Shown: piece after piece, positions 23,355 through 36,008 of the stretch
Position numbering within the stretch: position 1 is the first letter of the stretch
How the letters are laid out: every line of letters starts with the position of its first letter
NCBI GenBank assembly: GCA_019914995.1
Contig: CM034127.1
Coordinates: 62,001-126,000, forward strand
Length of the DNA stretch: 64,000 nt
DNA from: Acanthochlamys bracteata
Taxonomy: Eukaryota > Streptophyta > Magnoliopsida > Pandanales > Velloziaceae
Direction of reading: 5' to 3'
The notes under the pieces: generated by a model
The model's database searches: none
Seen by the model: only the letters and a program-made list of their open reading frames with translations
What the model was told of the DNA's origin: nothing
Position numbers and translations under genes: made by a program

Positions 23355-23858
23355 TCATGGATCCCTGCGGAAACCAAATATGTCCGTCAGCAAGGCTTCA
23401 AAGAAGTTCTGCCGTTTGGAGGGACCAGATGGAGGTGCAGGTGGGTCTCTTGGATGTAGCATGTAACCAAATGGCAGCTTCTGGCCATTGTAAGACATGG
23501 GATCACCGCCTGCGTCAGCAGGCACTGCTCCTGGAGGAATTACTTCTTCTTCATCAGGTGCTGCCGCAGGGGGAGCGTCTACTGGTGCCACCTCAGGAGG
23601 AGCCACTACCGCAACCGGCGCTGGCACAAGAGCCTGTGCGCATCGCTCTTCAGGTGCTGGCTCGAGTGACGTTTTACCTCCTGCTTCAGGTGCCGGCACA
23701 AGCGCGTCTGTGATTTCCACGTCAAGCGCTGGCGCTACGACAGGCGCTGCCCTTGGAGGTGCTACAAACACAGCCGGATGCCGACAGGCATTGCAACTGA
23801 TGACAGCCGCCGAGATGAAGGTCATAACGAAGAGGAAGTAGATTTTGAAAGCAGCCAT
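23355..23858 (-). CDS. Secreted IDA-like (IDL) peptide precursor with long Ala/Pro-rich spacer
   Basis: Single-exon gene of 167 aa; the ATG at 23858 starts MAAFKIYFLFVMTF, a clear signal peptide (residues ~1-23). Residues ~30-115 are a low-complexity Ala/Pro/Val/Glu spacer. Near the C-terminus, residues 130-151 carry FGYM, then DPPAPPSGPSKRQN, followed by 16 more residues (FFEAL to FRRDP). This matches the extended PIP (EPIP) motif of INFLORESCENCE DEFICIENT IN ABSCISSION peptides, which as I recall read FGY...PIPPSAPSKRHN. IDA/IDL peptides are secreted, processed to about 12-14 residues and bind HAESA/HSL receptors to drive cell separation. Differences here: Ile to Ala in the second core position, His to Gln before the final Asn, and a precursor about twice the usual length. 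An arabinogalactan-like cell-wall protein is the alternative, but would not explain the EPIP match. Confidence 0.78.
   Translation of the reverse strand: MAAFKIYFLFVMTFISAAVISCNACRHPAVFVAPPRAAPVVAPALDVEITDALVPAPEAGGKTSLEPAPEERCAQALVPAPVAVVAPPEVAPVDAPPAAAPDEEEVIPPGAVPADAGGDPMSYNGQKLPFGYMLHPRDPPAPPSGPSKRQNFFEALLTDIFGFRRDP
23406..23441 (-). other. Predicted mature IDA-like peptide, PAPPSGPSKRQN
   Basis: Codes for residues 140-151 of the precursor. In the family the second Pro of the PPS stretch is hydroxylated and the C-terminal R-H-N contacts the receptor. Here the codon before Asn is CAG (Gln). Processing is inferred from the family and not visible in DNA. Confidence 0.65.
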
Positions 23859-26800
23859 ATAAGAAAACAAGAAGAAAGCGATGAGAAACGTTAGGGTATT
23901 TGTTTTCTCTGTTCTGTTAAACCTGTTTAGAATTAATTTTGGTTTATGATTGCATGGCTTTCTTTCACTCGCTTAATTCTCTTGTGTAGTCTGCGCGCGA
24001 GAGAAGAAACTGATCAGAAGTTGGTGAGGAGAGAGTAGGAAAACCTACCTATTTGTATAGAAGATTGAATATATCACACGCTACTTAATGTTTGTTCAAC
24101 TTGTCAAAACAAAAAAAAGGAACAAAAAACTCAAAATTTGAGAGAGTGAGACGTTAATGGTGAGAGAAATGGACGAAGCCATAGAAACAGAGAAGAGATT
24201 TTTTTTAAAAGGTTAAATTGTCATATGGTTTTGACTTTTGACACTTAACATGTTAATAATTATGTTTATCTAAAAAATAAACGTTAGGGAGAGTTAGCTG
24301 TTGAATAGAATGAAAATTAAAATAGATTCTCCATGTATTTCATAGTAAGCACTTGCTTAATTTTGCTCCCGGTTTTTGACTTCCTTTGCAACGGAGACGA
24401 CTCATTCAAAGGGAATCCCCTCTTCTCCATCTGTACTGTTCATTATTTTTTTTTTCTTGAAAGTAACGCATATAGTTCTTCTCTTCCTTAGGATGTGAAA
24501 ATGTTTGCGGAAAAAAACTTAATGAATGACAGGGACTCAGATTTAAGCAGAGGACTAACTAATTAAGATGATATTAATAAATTAATTAACTATCCTGACG
24601 TCGGCAGTTTCATAGGGAAGAAAACTTGCATTTTTTCTACTGTATTAATTAATAAAGTAACTAATGGGTATTAACTTAGGTACGTGTCACTAGCCAATAA
24701 ATGGGAAGAACCTACTCCAGTTCGTGAAATAGAACTGTTACAATTAAGCGCTGAACTTCTGAAATGAATGACATTAGCTGTAGGTTTTACCAAATCTTAA
24801 TTTGAAATTTCTCCAAATTCCGAGTGAGAGATCTTACATCGTTGAACTTCTCTCATATTGTTATTATTGTTATTGTTATAGGCGAGCACAAGTTTTCTTG
24901 TTGTACTCAAAAGATCAATTAATACTTTTGCTAAAAAAGTCTTCATATTTTGTAATGAATCTCTCGGAAACTATCAAGTTTTATCTCATTTATTTTTTGT
25001 TCCTGACTACTCTGAAGTATATATAAGATTTCTCTGTTTGATTCTCATGATCACGTACTCTTATTTTGGGGCCAATCTATTAGACATGTAGATGGATAAG
25101 TACAATTTGGGGACTCATTTACAGATCCAGTCTTTTAATGGACTACTTTACGGGCCTTCATTTAACATAAGAAATTGGGTGCTCATATTTTTCCGCTTGT
25201 AATTAATATTCGATGACTTTCAACAGTAGCTAATTAACTGTGCTTGGTGATTTTGCATATATAGAATACTATCATATTCATATTATCCATGAATTTTTTT
25301 AGGCTTCCATTTTTAATGCGTATGAATTGATCTCTCTGACCTACCTACCTACCTACCTCCTATATGTATGATTTTGACTTATATATATATAAATATATAT
25401 CAAAATTAAATAGCAAAAGTCAGATATAAAAGTCAACCGACGACGTGGCAAAACATCGATATCGTACGCCTAAATTTGAAAGCAATTAAGATGGCGTGTA
25501 GATATAAAATAATATCAGATTCTGTGGACATTACTCGATCGATCGGCAGATTAATTGAAACGTTTTCGCAATATGTAAAAGTTACGTTCATCAACTTTAC
25601 TAAAATAATTATTCACAATGTCAACGAAAAGGAAAAAAAAAAAGAATGCGATAGAATGCATCTCTCTACTGCGTATTTTAGTTCTATTTCAATGAAGTTT
25701 CCGTCCAAACAATATTCATATAATATCCACACCTCAATTGACTAGCTAACTAAAGAATTTAATGTGAAGATTTTTCTTTGGGGCGGACGTTTGTAGTTTG
25801 ACAAAACACAATTTCTAGTAATTAATTTCCATCAGTCTCGATCGAAAATTTTCAACTGCGCATGGAAAATATCTTCACCATTCTTGAACACTTCCAAAAT
25901 ATTGCGTGTTATAGAAAAAACGGGTAGTTAAACTAAATTCAGGCGTAACACGAAATCGAGTGCTTCTTGCCAGATGGCCTTTTGTCAATTACTCTAAAAA
26001 TGAAATAAAAGTGACCAACAAATATATTTGATTTAATTTATTGCCCAAATTAAATTGTGTATTGGAACGTTCTTGGATGTAGTTAATTTTGTTTTCGAAC
26101 TCATCCACTTACTTGTGATCGACATGTTTCTATGTAGCTAGCAAGCAATACGCATAAATTTTTCCTTGCGGTAGTGTTGGCATGCAATGAAATTAAAAGT
26201 CGATATATTAAAGATGTTTGCCTTCCTAACGATGGAGCTAGCACTAACCAAGCACGTATGTATGATATATGTAGTCAGTTAGTGCTTTGGTGCGTAGATT
26301 TCGATGAAAAATATAATTAATTAATTAATGGATAACAGCTAGCCGAGACACAAATTAGTTAAAAGTAAAGAGGAAAATGTCTGGCCCATAAAATGTTCGT
26401 GGTATTTTTAATCGGTTGTTCAACTGCAGCAAATTGTAACGCATGCAACAGCTTTAGCTAGCTGAGACACACGCATTATTTATTTTATTAGTTAAACATT
26501 TTTTTCTATTATATATATATATATATATAACAAGCGCATTAGAAAGATGATGTGTCTGTGTCTGGTCTTTTTTTTGCTGTTTTCACTACAAAAAACGAGA
26601 GAGACAAAACACCCAACTTTTTTTACTTTGATTTGATAATAACAAAACTAAAAGTTAAGATATTCTATGCATGATTGCATCCAGCTCAATCGATCAAACA
26701 TTTTATAGCGTAGTGTTCCCTGATTTTTAATGCAATTCATTAACCGAGCTTCATGCTGCATATCTAAATTAAAGAAGCCTTCATTCAAATTCCTTTAAAT

Positions 26801-28151
26801 AATTCGTATGTTATGCTAGATAGAATTCCATCGCCAGTCAGGGGAAACTATACTGTTTGCGGATAATATAAATATATTCTTATAGCTGAGCTTTAAGTGG
26901 CCATCGAGTGAAGTGACATACGGTAAGTAGTCCTCCGCCTCTGGTCTGCAGAAACCAGAGTATGTAGTAGATAGGTAGATACACTCGTTTGTTGCATTGC
27001 ATTTTTTTATGCTACAGTCTAATGTCATGCCTATCCTATCACATGCCCATACAATAAAATGTAAATTATTATTGTTTGATCTCATGAATTGACATCCCTG
27101 TAAAGGGACTATTTGATTTTTTTCTGTTATCTAGTATACTAATTTTTTTTAATCTTATCTTTATTAAATATGTGACTAATCTACTTATTTTTAATTTAAC
27201 AATTTTTTCATCAAAAAATGAGTGTTCATATTTCTTCTCTTAACTTGCTCACCTATTATTAGCGAAAACTACCATATACATCAAATTTTCTATCAAACTA
27301 TCAGTTCTGATAACACTATTAGAAAAATATAATATCGAAGCAATTGATCAAGATAAGATATTCGAAAGATTCAGTCCATACACTAAAAAATCAATCCAAC
27401 CTAAAAGTTTAAGTCAATTGGTTATAAAACTCTTTAATATATTAATTTTTTCTATTTTATCTTTATTCAATGTGCGATTAATCTACTCATTATTAATCCA
27501 ATAAAATTCTACTTAATAGTATCTTCTTATTATTTGATATTATTTTTTTATATCAAAATAATTAAGCTTGTTTATCAAAATAGAATAAAAATATTTTATT
27601 ACAAAAGATATTTTTTTGAAAAACTCCCAATTACCTCATAAATATTATTTAATATTTTTGAAAACCTCATTTGTCGTTTCTCAATGAACTTACTATAGTA
27701 TTAACAAAAATTTTAAAATAATAATGTATAAATTCAAATATATATATATATTTGAAATAACAAATTAAATTGAAAAATTCTAAGAAAAGTTTATTGAAAA
27801 ACCTTTTTATTCTAGTCACTTCCAAATCTGCTGCATCGAAGAAATAAAAGTAATCATGAGATTGTGTTGGCATTTAAAAATAGAGCTTTTGGAAAAAAAA
27901 AAAACTTTTAGGAGCTTTTAGAAGAAGAAATTTATGATTTTTAAAAAAAAAATTTTGTATAATAATTTTGATGATTAAAACTTATTCATATATTTGAAAC
28001 TTAAAAAAAAAACATTTTAATAGCGCACTTAATATCTTTTAGTTGAAACGAAACCCCAAACAAGACTGAAACGTAATAACTATTATTTACTAAAAGTTGG
28101 TTTGGGGGTTGCTTAGAAAAGAAATTTTTGTAATGGATAAATTTTCTAATG

Positions 28152-28394
28152 GGGCTTGGGAAAGCATTTTTAAAAAAATTTATTTTATTTTTTTATTTCA
28201 TATTTTTTAATATATATTTTATAAGTATTAAAAAATATATTAAAAATTTAAAAAATATAAAAAAGTTCTACATAGTAAAATTTTTTATTATATATTATTA
28301 TTATTTTTTAGAGATAAAAGAATAAAGCCTTTTTTAAAAAAAATAAAAATATTTTTTATTTTAAAAAAATTTTATTTTATAAGTACTTCTAAAT
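28152..28394 (+). repeat. MITE-like AT-rich element, copy 5
   Basis: Starts GGGCTTGGGAAAGCATTTTT and ends TTTTATAAGTACTTCTAAATATTC. The interior TTTCATATTTTTTAATATATA and TTATAAGTA blocks match copy 1 in the same orientation; the terminal bases have decayed. Confidence 0.6.
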
Positions 28395-31300
28395 ATTCAA
28401 GAAAAAATAAGTAGGTTTTTGTTAGTTTTGAAATTTTACTTAGATTCACTAAGATTCTTGGTGGTCGGAATTTCTAGTTATCTTATTAGGAATCTAATAT
28501 CTATATTTTGAATATTTTTTTCTAAGCAAATCATTGTTTTAGAGAATCTCTATATCTTTCTATGGGATCACAGGTCTAGGATTATGGATTATAATTTAGA
28601 ACGAGATCATTTTTTTTTAAAATCTTAAAAAAAAATATAATAGTTTGATGATGTATAATTTGCTTATATATTTTAAATTTAAAAAATTTATAAAAATTAT
28701 TAGAAATAAAGTTTTAAAAAAAGAGATAAAATAAAGATCTACAGTTAAAATATTTACTTTAGAAAATAGTATACATCAAATTAATTTATTATGGTCGCAT
28801 TTAAATTTAAGTAAATATTACTATTAATATTAATCCTGAGAGCCGAAATATGGTTCAGTGGTAAAATTTCATATATAATTAAAATAAAAATATTAAGAAA
28901 TTTAAAATTAAATGCGACAGATTAATATAATATATGCTTTGAAGTTTCTCAATTATAGCGGAATCAAAGATAAAATGCTCCGCACTCTACAGCACATTCA
29001 CTATCTAATTGATAATAATAATATTTTTGAAGCGCGTAGTGTTTTGTCTGCGATGTTTACAGAAAAAGATGGTACGTACACTATTAGACTCGTACATCAT
29101 GGAATTATAATCAATCAATCAAACCAGAGATTAATTTACTTGACAAAAACATAAAGAACGAGCAATAATATTCGGAAACAAATTAAAGAGAAAGCGAGGA
29201 GAGAACGTGTGGGGACTGATTCAGGGATTGCTGTCATATTGCTTAAAATCTAAAGTTTAAATTTTAAATACATATACTAATAAAACAATTACTTAATATC
29301 AAAATTACATTTTTAAAAAAAATTAAAATATTTAAAAAAATTAAAAATTTTAAAATAAAATATTTAAAAACAGAGATAAAAGAAATAACTAAAATGCACA
29401 GTGAAATAGAGAGCCTCAAAAGATGTTGTTGTTATCTTCTTCTGAAATGTTATCAGCGTTGTGTATATTGCTGGCTGGCTTTTGCAACTTGCTGAAAAGC
29501 AAGCAAGCAAGCAACTAGGAAGCTACGACAATTAATAATTAAGGAAAAGATTAAGAAGGTCTCTTCAATAAATAAATTAATCGTAGTTTCGTTCCCCCAC
29601 CATTGGGGGAGGGGCCATCTACGATATATAACGTACTAACTTACAACTTTGAAATCAATCAATCAATTACGACTCGCTTCTTGACAGAGAAAGATATTTA
29701 TATATTAAAAAAAATAATAATATATATATATATATATAACATGTTTCAATTTGATGAAGAGGGAGGGGTTCCCTCTGTCTCTTCCTTGACTTATATGAAG
29801 AATTCAATTCATTCGTCCGTAGTATCTGATATATGGATAATTAAAAATGAAAAGTTAACCGATGAAAAGATTCCAATATACGTGAAGCCTCTGGATGGTA
29901 GCTAGCTAGCTAGCTAAGAGCCTGCCTGCCTGCATCATCAGTGGTTGTTCTCTTCCTACTACATGCATGAACTCCCCCCACTCGTGTCTCCATCTTAATT
30001 TCATATTTTATTACACCGGTGACATCAGCTACCTAATCAAATGACACTGCATCATAAGCTGGCCGCGCCCTTTTTCTTAAACCATTTATATACATATTCA
30101 TTATATTGCTAGCTAGTAACTAAACAAACTATCGACAGTTAATTAGTATTTTACTTTTATATATTTATTTTAAGATTAATTTAAATCGATAGCTAGCGTT
30201 GATTCTAATTAAAAGGGGCGGTCAAAATTATTTTCATTTTTTGACTCCGCATCGATCGACGCACATATTCGCGTCGCAATCAAACTTGTTAATTATCTCG
30301 ATCTGGAAGAGAACCTTATTAATTAATAAATTAAGTTGTGGTTAATTAATGCTCCAAAACTTAAAGCTGACTACAAATAACCGCTTAAAATATTTAGTTT
30401 TGGAAGTTTTTCGGTGTCTCCTTTTAATATTTAGAAGCCGCAAAAAGAGCAGCTAGCAGCGGCCTCTTTCTTGCAGGATCCGTCCTTACCCATGCATTAA
30501 ATGCACTCATAACACAAAAAGATAAAAATCATACAAGTTTAAAAACTTGATCAACTAATTTAATTTAACTAATACTTTTTCGTCCCTATAATTCGATCGC
30601 TCGTCATCTCTCTTATATCCATAAACAGAAACTTTTATTAGTTTCTAGCTACGTACGTACAGATTGCAGCGCAGCAGTGCATTCAATGCTTTTGAAATAT
30701 TATGAATTCTTTTTTCCTTCACGTACTTACGTACAGCCGTATATATATTAATATATCTGTAGAGCCGTTGTCTCTTTCTCTGGGCGCAATATATAAGAAC
30801 GTTTGCCTCTTGTCCATGGACAAGGGGTGGCCCGTAGCTAGCTCCAACAAAGAATATGCATAAACGGTGTAACATATGGAGCCAGAAACCTTAATCGATC
30901 TGTATGTGATAGGGGAAGTGAGTTCTGGTTTACATGCGTATGTATGTGCGGCGTCTTAGAAATCAAAACCAAGAATTCCACAGAGCAAAAGGACGCAGGT
31001 TTTGCTGGTCATGAGCTAGCTCCATCTGCTGCGCGCATATACGTACCGTACGTAGAAGATATATACACACACGGAGAAGGAGACAAGAAGTGCGCTAACT
31101 ATTGAACTCCATGACGGACCTAGCTAGCTATACAGCTTGAGATAGGCCGGATTATGATGTACATTAAATTCCTGACAATTAAATATGCATATATATTCAA
31201 CAGAAAGAGATATATACACGCATGCATGTAAGAAAAATCAAAAGAAGAATAATCGTCGAAAGAATTAATTTCTCGGGGGAATTTTAATTATAAGAACATA

Positions 31301-32841
31301 CCAAACCAATATGATAAACTAATTAGAGATCGATCTGAGACTGACTGAAATTTCAAATACACGTGCCTGTCTCTTGTTGAGTTGAAGCGATGCATCAGAT
31401 ATTCAAGAGATGCATTGCATTTGTTCTTGATACACCAAATTAACTTAATTTTAATATTCATGCAAGCAAAAGTCTAATAAATTAATTAAGATACTACTGC
31501 GTATATATAGCTACGTATTAGATAGATAGACATTAATTCGATTATTTAAAAGTCAATCAAGCAAGAGAGAAAATCAAATTTCCATTATTCAACAACGACC
31601 GTATACGATCTTATGTAATTATATATATACACTCGTGGACACAGTAGATAGCAAGCGATCAACTTGTGCTCGTACATGCATATACGTAGGTCAATCTTTA
31701 TAGCTTAATTTGCTTGGAAAATTCGAGTATATATTGAATGTCTACCATCAATCAAATTGATCGATTTGGAGATCAATAAGAATATATAGCATCTCTTTGA
31801 TGAGTTATTAATTAAAAGTTGAAAAATTATTTTTTCAACCAAAATGAAAGCATGCAAAAGGAATCGTCGGTTATTAGTTGGTCGAAAGTGGACTCTCGTA
31901 CTTTTTGAGCGAGAATCATTGATCAAGGTTCTAGCTGTTTATGGTCGATATCGATATATTTAGTTGGAGTTTTTAAGCGTGTTCTATGAAAATTTAATCG
32001 ATCGACTTCATCGATATTGATAGCAAACACCATATACATTTATATTAATTGGACCACTCGGATTGATGCTAAAAAAGATGTCATAACAAATGTTCGAACA
32101 ACACCTTTAATTGCATTGCTTTCGATCCATAATAAGCATACGTGCGTCCACAAAAATTAAAGGACAATATTGACCTTTTTCACCTATTTTTATTTTTCTA
32201 ATTTTAATTGCTTTTATGAATAACGATATATTTGTGAAAAATTGCGTACTTATATACAATTAATATTTGATGGAATGAGATTCCTTTTGAATCCAAATGC
32301 AGGACGTTGAACATTATGTATAATCGTTTGGCTACGCGTATATGCGGCAACAAGTTGTTATAAATATGTAGATTTTTTTAGCATATACAGTTTTTTTCCA
32401 CCAAGAAAACAAAGAAAAAAATAAATTCCAACTCTCCAAGGGAGAAAAATTAGGAATGTTTAGAAATAGTTTTTAATTGTGATCATAATATATACTAATA
32501 AAAAATATATATATTATATAAATAATATAGATATGTATTATTCACGGCCGAATGAAAGGGTAAAAGAGGAGGGATATTGTTTGCGTATATAAAAGGAATA
32601 GGATAAGCATGACAGGTCATTAATTTAATTTAATTTAAAACGAAAAACAGAGCTTTCTCCAAAACCAAAACCATGAAATTAAGACCTCCGTCAAAACCAT
32701 CTCCCCCTAAAACCAAGGCCTTCTTAATTAGAAAAATCTTTTAAAATTATATTTTTTAAATATTTATATATATATAAATATTAAATATACTCGCTTTTTT
32801 CAAACTCCAAAATTATTATGGTTAGAAATAAAATTTTCAGA

Positions 32842-33065
32842 ACGTTTGAAAATATTTATAAAATAAATTTTTTTAAAATAAAAAATATTTTTATTTTTTT
32901 ATTTTTAAAAAAATAATAAAGATATATAATAAAAAGATCTTATTTTGTAAAATTTTTTTATATTTTTTAAAATTTTAAATAAATTTTTTTATACTTATAA
33001 AATATATATTAAACAATATAAAATTAAAAAAATTAAAAATAATTTAAAAAAAAGCTAAATCGAAC
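32842..33065 (-). repeat. MITE-like AT-rich element, copy 6
   Basis: Starts ACGTTTGAAAATATTTATAA and ends AAAGCTAAATCGAACG. The outer CGTTTG/CGAACG pair is inverted, and the interior matches copies 3 and 4 in orientation. It sits about 720 bp upstream of the CYP707A start. Confidence 0.6.
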
Positions 33066-33145
33066 GCGCTCTTTACATATTCAACGACGCCTTAGTATTT
33101 GTGCTTGAGCGAGTCAAGTAACGCCACATGGTCAACCTCCTTTAC

Positions 33146-33155
33146 GACACGTGTC
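33146..33155. promoter_or_regulatory. Palindromic ABRE/G-box (GACACGTGTC)
   Basis: Perfect 10-bp palindrome with the CACGTG core and, on both strands, the ACGTGTC form of the ABA-responsive element. It lies 630 bp upstream of the CYP707A start codon. CYP707A genes are known to be ABA-induced, so a feedback role is plausible but inferred from position alone. Confidence 0.5.
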
Positions 33156-33621
33156 TTCCGTCCATCCCATTCCTTTATAACTCATTAAAAGCGGTTCTTG
33201 TCTTGCCGTATTTCTTCAGTTGTCTTTAGTTAAAAGATTAAACTAAGAACGTATTTGATAGTAATTTTTTAAAATTAAATTAGGTAAAATTAAATTCAAT
33301 AAAAGATAAATTTAAATATGTTTAATAAATTGAAATAAAATAAAATATAAGAACTAAATTTACAACTCAAATATAAATAAATCTAAAAAAAAAAAGAAAT
33401 AAGATTGTTTTAAAGGGGGGCTTTGCTCTCCTCCTCCTTGTCGACTTCGCGAACAACTGTGTTCTCATAGGACGAAGGTGGGCGGTGTAGTTTTAGTTCG
33501 GTTTAAGTTCAAAGAATTTAACACACACGCAGACGCACAAATTACAGAGATTGATTAATAATAAATACATTAAAAAAAAGAGAGAGAGAGAGAGATTCCG
33601 TGGGTGGATGCGAGCTGTATG

Positions 33622-33628
33622 TATATAA
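33622..33628 (+). promoter_or_regulatory. Probable TATA box of CYP707A
   Basis: TATATAA, 156 bp upstream of the ATG. It is followed by a pyrimidine-rich leader (CCTCCTCTTCCTCCAC, about 33690) as is common near plant transcription starts. Confidence 0.4.
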
Positions 33629-33783
33629 CAAAAGTATCATCCAATCAATCAATCAATCATGTAATTAAAATTCCTATAAGTAACCCACCTCCTCTTCCTC
33701 CACTTTCCTTCATTCTTCATTCGAAAACTGCCTCCTCTCCTCAGCAACAGTACAAGAATTGGTAGCCACAAATAATCTAGCAT

Positions 33784-36008
33784 ATGTCTTCTACAGCAGC
33801 AACAATCTCATCCCACCTGCTTCTTCTTCCCATGGACCCTCTCTTCCTCCTCCTCCTAATCTTCTTCCTCACTTTCCTCCTAATTATTACAAGGAGAACA
33901 CTGCCGCAATCCTTTGTGACTACTAATATAAAGAAGCTGCTTCTCCCGCCGGGCACCATGGGCTGGCCTTACGTCGGCGAAACTTTCCAGCTCTATTCCT
34001 GCAATCCCAACACTTTCTTTGCTCAAAAACAGAAGAGGTAAACTGATCAATCCGTCGACCCCCGTTGGATTTTTTTCTTAATCGTCTATGTCCTATTTGC
34101 TGACGCAGTACTGCCGCTGATTGATTGCAGGTACGGTCCGATTTTTAAGACTCACATTCTTGGATGCCCCTGCGTCATGGTCTCCAGTCCGGAAGCGGCC
34201 AGGTTCGTCCTCGTGACCAGAGCTCACTTGTTCAAGCCGACGTTTCCGGCGAGCAAAGAGCGTATGCTTGGTCCCCAGGCCATTTTCTTCCAGCAGGGTG
34301 AGTACCACGCCCGTCTCCGACGACTGGTTCTGCGCGCTTTCATGCCCCAAGCCATCAGCCGGGCTGTCCCTTATGTTGAGGCAGTTGCTCTCCGAGCTCT
34401 CCAGTCATGGGACGGAACGCTCATCAGCACTTTCCAAGAGATGAAAACGGTCAGTGATCGTACACCCTTCTCCTCTGCTCTGTTTTGAGAACTGAGCAGA
34501 ACAGAACCCAAAAAAAAAAAAGAGTTTTCTGTCCGGTTTTGAAAAAGAAACTGATTTGCTTTTCTTTCTCTCTCCCTTTTTAAAAAAAAATAAACAGTAC
34601 GCGTTCAATGTGGCTCTGTTGTCGATCTTCGGGGAGTTTGAGATTTCCTACATAGATGAGCTGAAGCAGTGCTACTACGCACTCGAAAAGGGATACAATT
34701 CTATGCCGATCAACCTCCCTGGAACTCTGTTCTACAAGGCGATGAAAGCTCGTCGCCAGCTAGCTGGAATAGTCGCCAAGATCCTTTCAGCCAGACGGGA
34801 GAGGAACGCCGATCAGGCGACTGACTTGTTGGGCTCTTTTATGGAGAGCAAGGAAGCGCTCACCGACGAACAGATCGCCGATAACATAATTGGAGTTATC
34901 TTCGCTGCGCGTGATACTACCGCCAGTGTGCTGACTTGGATTGTCAAGTACCTCGGCGACAACCCAAGCGTGCTACAAGCAGTCACTGTACGTTCTTGAT
35001 TTTGCTACATACATCTACCAAATTCAATCACACAAGCCGACAACTTTTATATATCTTGAAGGTTGATTGATTTGATTTTGCGATTTGCAGGAAGAACAAG
35101 AGGAGATCATGAGGAGTAAAGAGATGATGGGAGATGGAGAGGACAGATCGTTGACATGGGCGGACACAAAGAAGATGCCTATGACATCGAGGGTGATTCA
35201 GGAGACTATGCGGGTTGCTTCCATCTTATCATTCACTTTCAGAGAAGCAGTAGAAGATGTTGAGTACGAAGGTAATAATTAAACATCAATCATGAATCTC
35301 TTCTGCAACCAAGCTCATCTTTTTTTTTTTTTTTTTTTAATGCCACGAGTGAATAAGTTGTCGTTCTTATTTGGTTTTATGGTATGTGTTGCGGCAGGGT
35401 ACCTTATACCAAAAGGATGGAAAGTGTTGCCTCTGTTTAGGAACATTCACCATAGCCCTGACAACTTCACTGACCCTGAAAAGTTTGATCCATCTAGATT
35501 TGAGGTAAACTAACAAAAGCAAGAAGATCATTCATTCGTATGCATGTAGTTGATACATGTTGATTGTGGCTACGATTGATGAGTTGATTGATTGATATTA
35601 ATTGTGGCGCTGTTGTTGCAGGTATCTCCAAAGCCAAACACTTTCATGCCCTTTGGAAATGGGACCCATTCATGTCCTGGAAATGAGCTGGCTAAGATGG
35701 AGATGTTGGTCCTTCTCCATCACCTAACCACTAAATATAGGTACTGTAGTTCTACATATGTACATGTATAAACCAACCGTTCATGATTTAATCAATCTAA
35801 TAAGATTCATCCTGCTATGTTAAATATACGCCAAATTAAAAAAAAAAGATATTTAATTTGGTGCTTGTTTGTTTTCAGGTGGTGCACAAGTGGATCAGCA
35901 AACGGGATTCAGTTCGGACCTTTCGTCCTTCCGATGAATGGACTCCCGCTCAAATTCTCTCGGAAATCACAACCTGCTGATGCTGAGGAGGGTACTACTA
36001 ATTCATGA
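33784..36008 (+). CDS. CYP707A: Abscisic acid 8'-hydroxylase, cytochrome P450 CYP707A
   Basis: ER-bound P450 that starts ABA catabolism by hydroxylating the 8' methyl, leading to phaseic acid. Exons: 33784-34037, 34131-34449, 34598-34987, 35091-35271, 35398-35504, 35622-35740 and 35879-36008; phases close to 499 aa. Features: N-terminal hydrophobic anchor (LFLLLLIFFLTFLLII), Pro-rich hinge (LLPPGTMGWPYVGET), I-helix AARDTTAS at residues 294-301, ExxR (ETMR) at 359-362, PERF-type FDPSRFE, and the haem loop FGNGTHSCPG with the ligand Cys at about 435. KPNTFMPFGNG and HHLTTKY are CYP707A hallmarks. An in-frame ATG 48 bp downstream (MDPLFLLLL) may be the true start, since the upstream 16 residues are Ser/Thr-rich and unusual. 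Nothing is missing from the catalytic core. Confidence 0.95.

Larger units (their letters stand above)
23859..33783. other. Gene desert of about 9.9 kb
   Basis: I find no recognisable coding exon, tRNA or conserved miRNA core on either strand. The region is AT-rich and holds short tandem repeats: CTAC near 25343, TA near 26511 and 29722, GCTA near 29900, GCCTGCC near 29921, GA near 33580 and AATC near 33640. It also holds AT-rich elements at 28152-28394 and 32842-33065. A small hairpin (CCCCCACCATTGGGGG) is at about 29594-29609. Open frames of up to 100 codons here have no family features and biased A/T codons, so I leave them out. The last ~700 bp are the CYP707A promoter region. Confidence 0.6.

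Noticed and set aside
23324-23841. Plus-strand open frames over the IDA-like gene
   Set aside because: Shadows of the minus-strand Ala/Pro-rich coding sequence; no signal peptide or motif.
26816-27085. Cys-containing minus-strand frame, possible small secreted protein
   Set aside because: No signal peptide, no conserved Cys pattern, A/T-driven composition.
29585-29620. Hairpin CCCCCACCATTGGGGG as a terminator or regulatory RNA
   Set aside because: Short stem, single occurrence, no adjoining gene; likely chance in repetitive DNA.
24000-33600. Conserved plant miRNA genes or tRNAs in the gene desert
   Set aside because: I scanned by eye for the cores of common miRNAs (156, 159, 160, 164, 166, 167, 172, 319, 390, 396) and for the tRNA GGTTCGA box on both strands and saw no convincing match.
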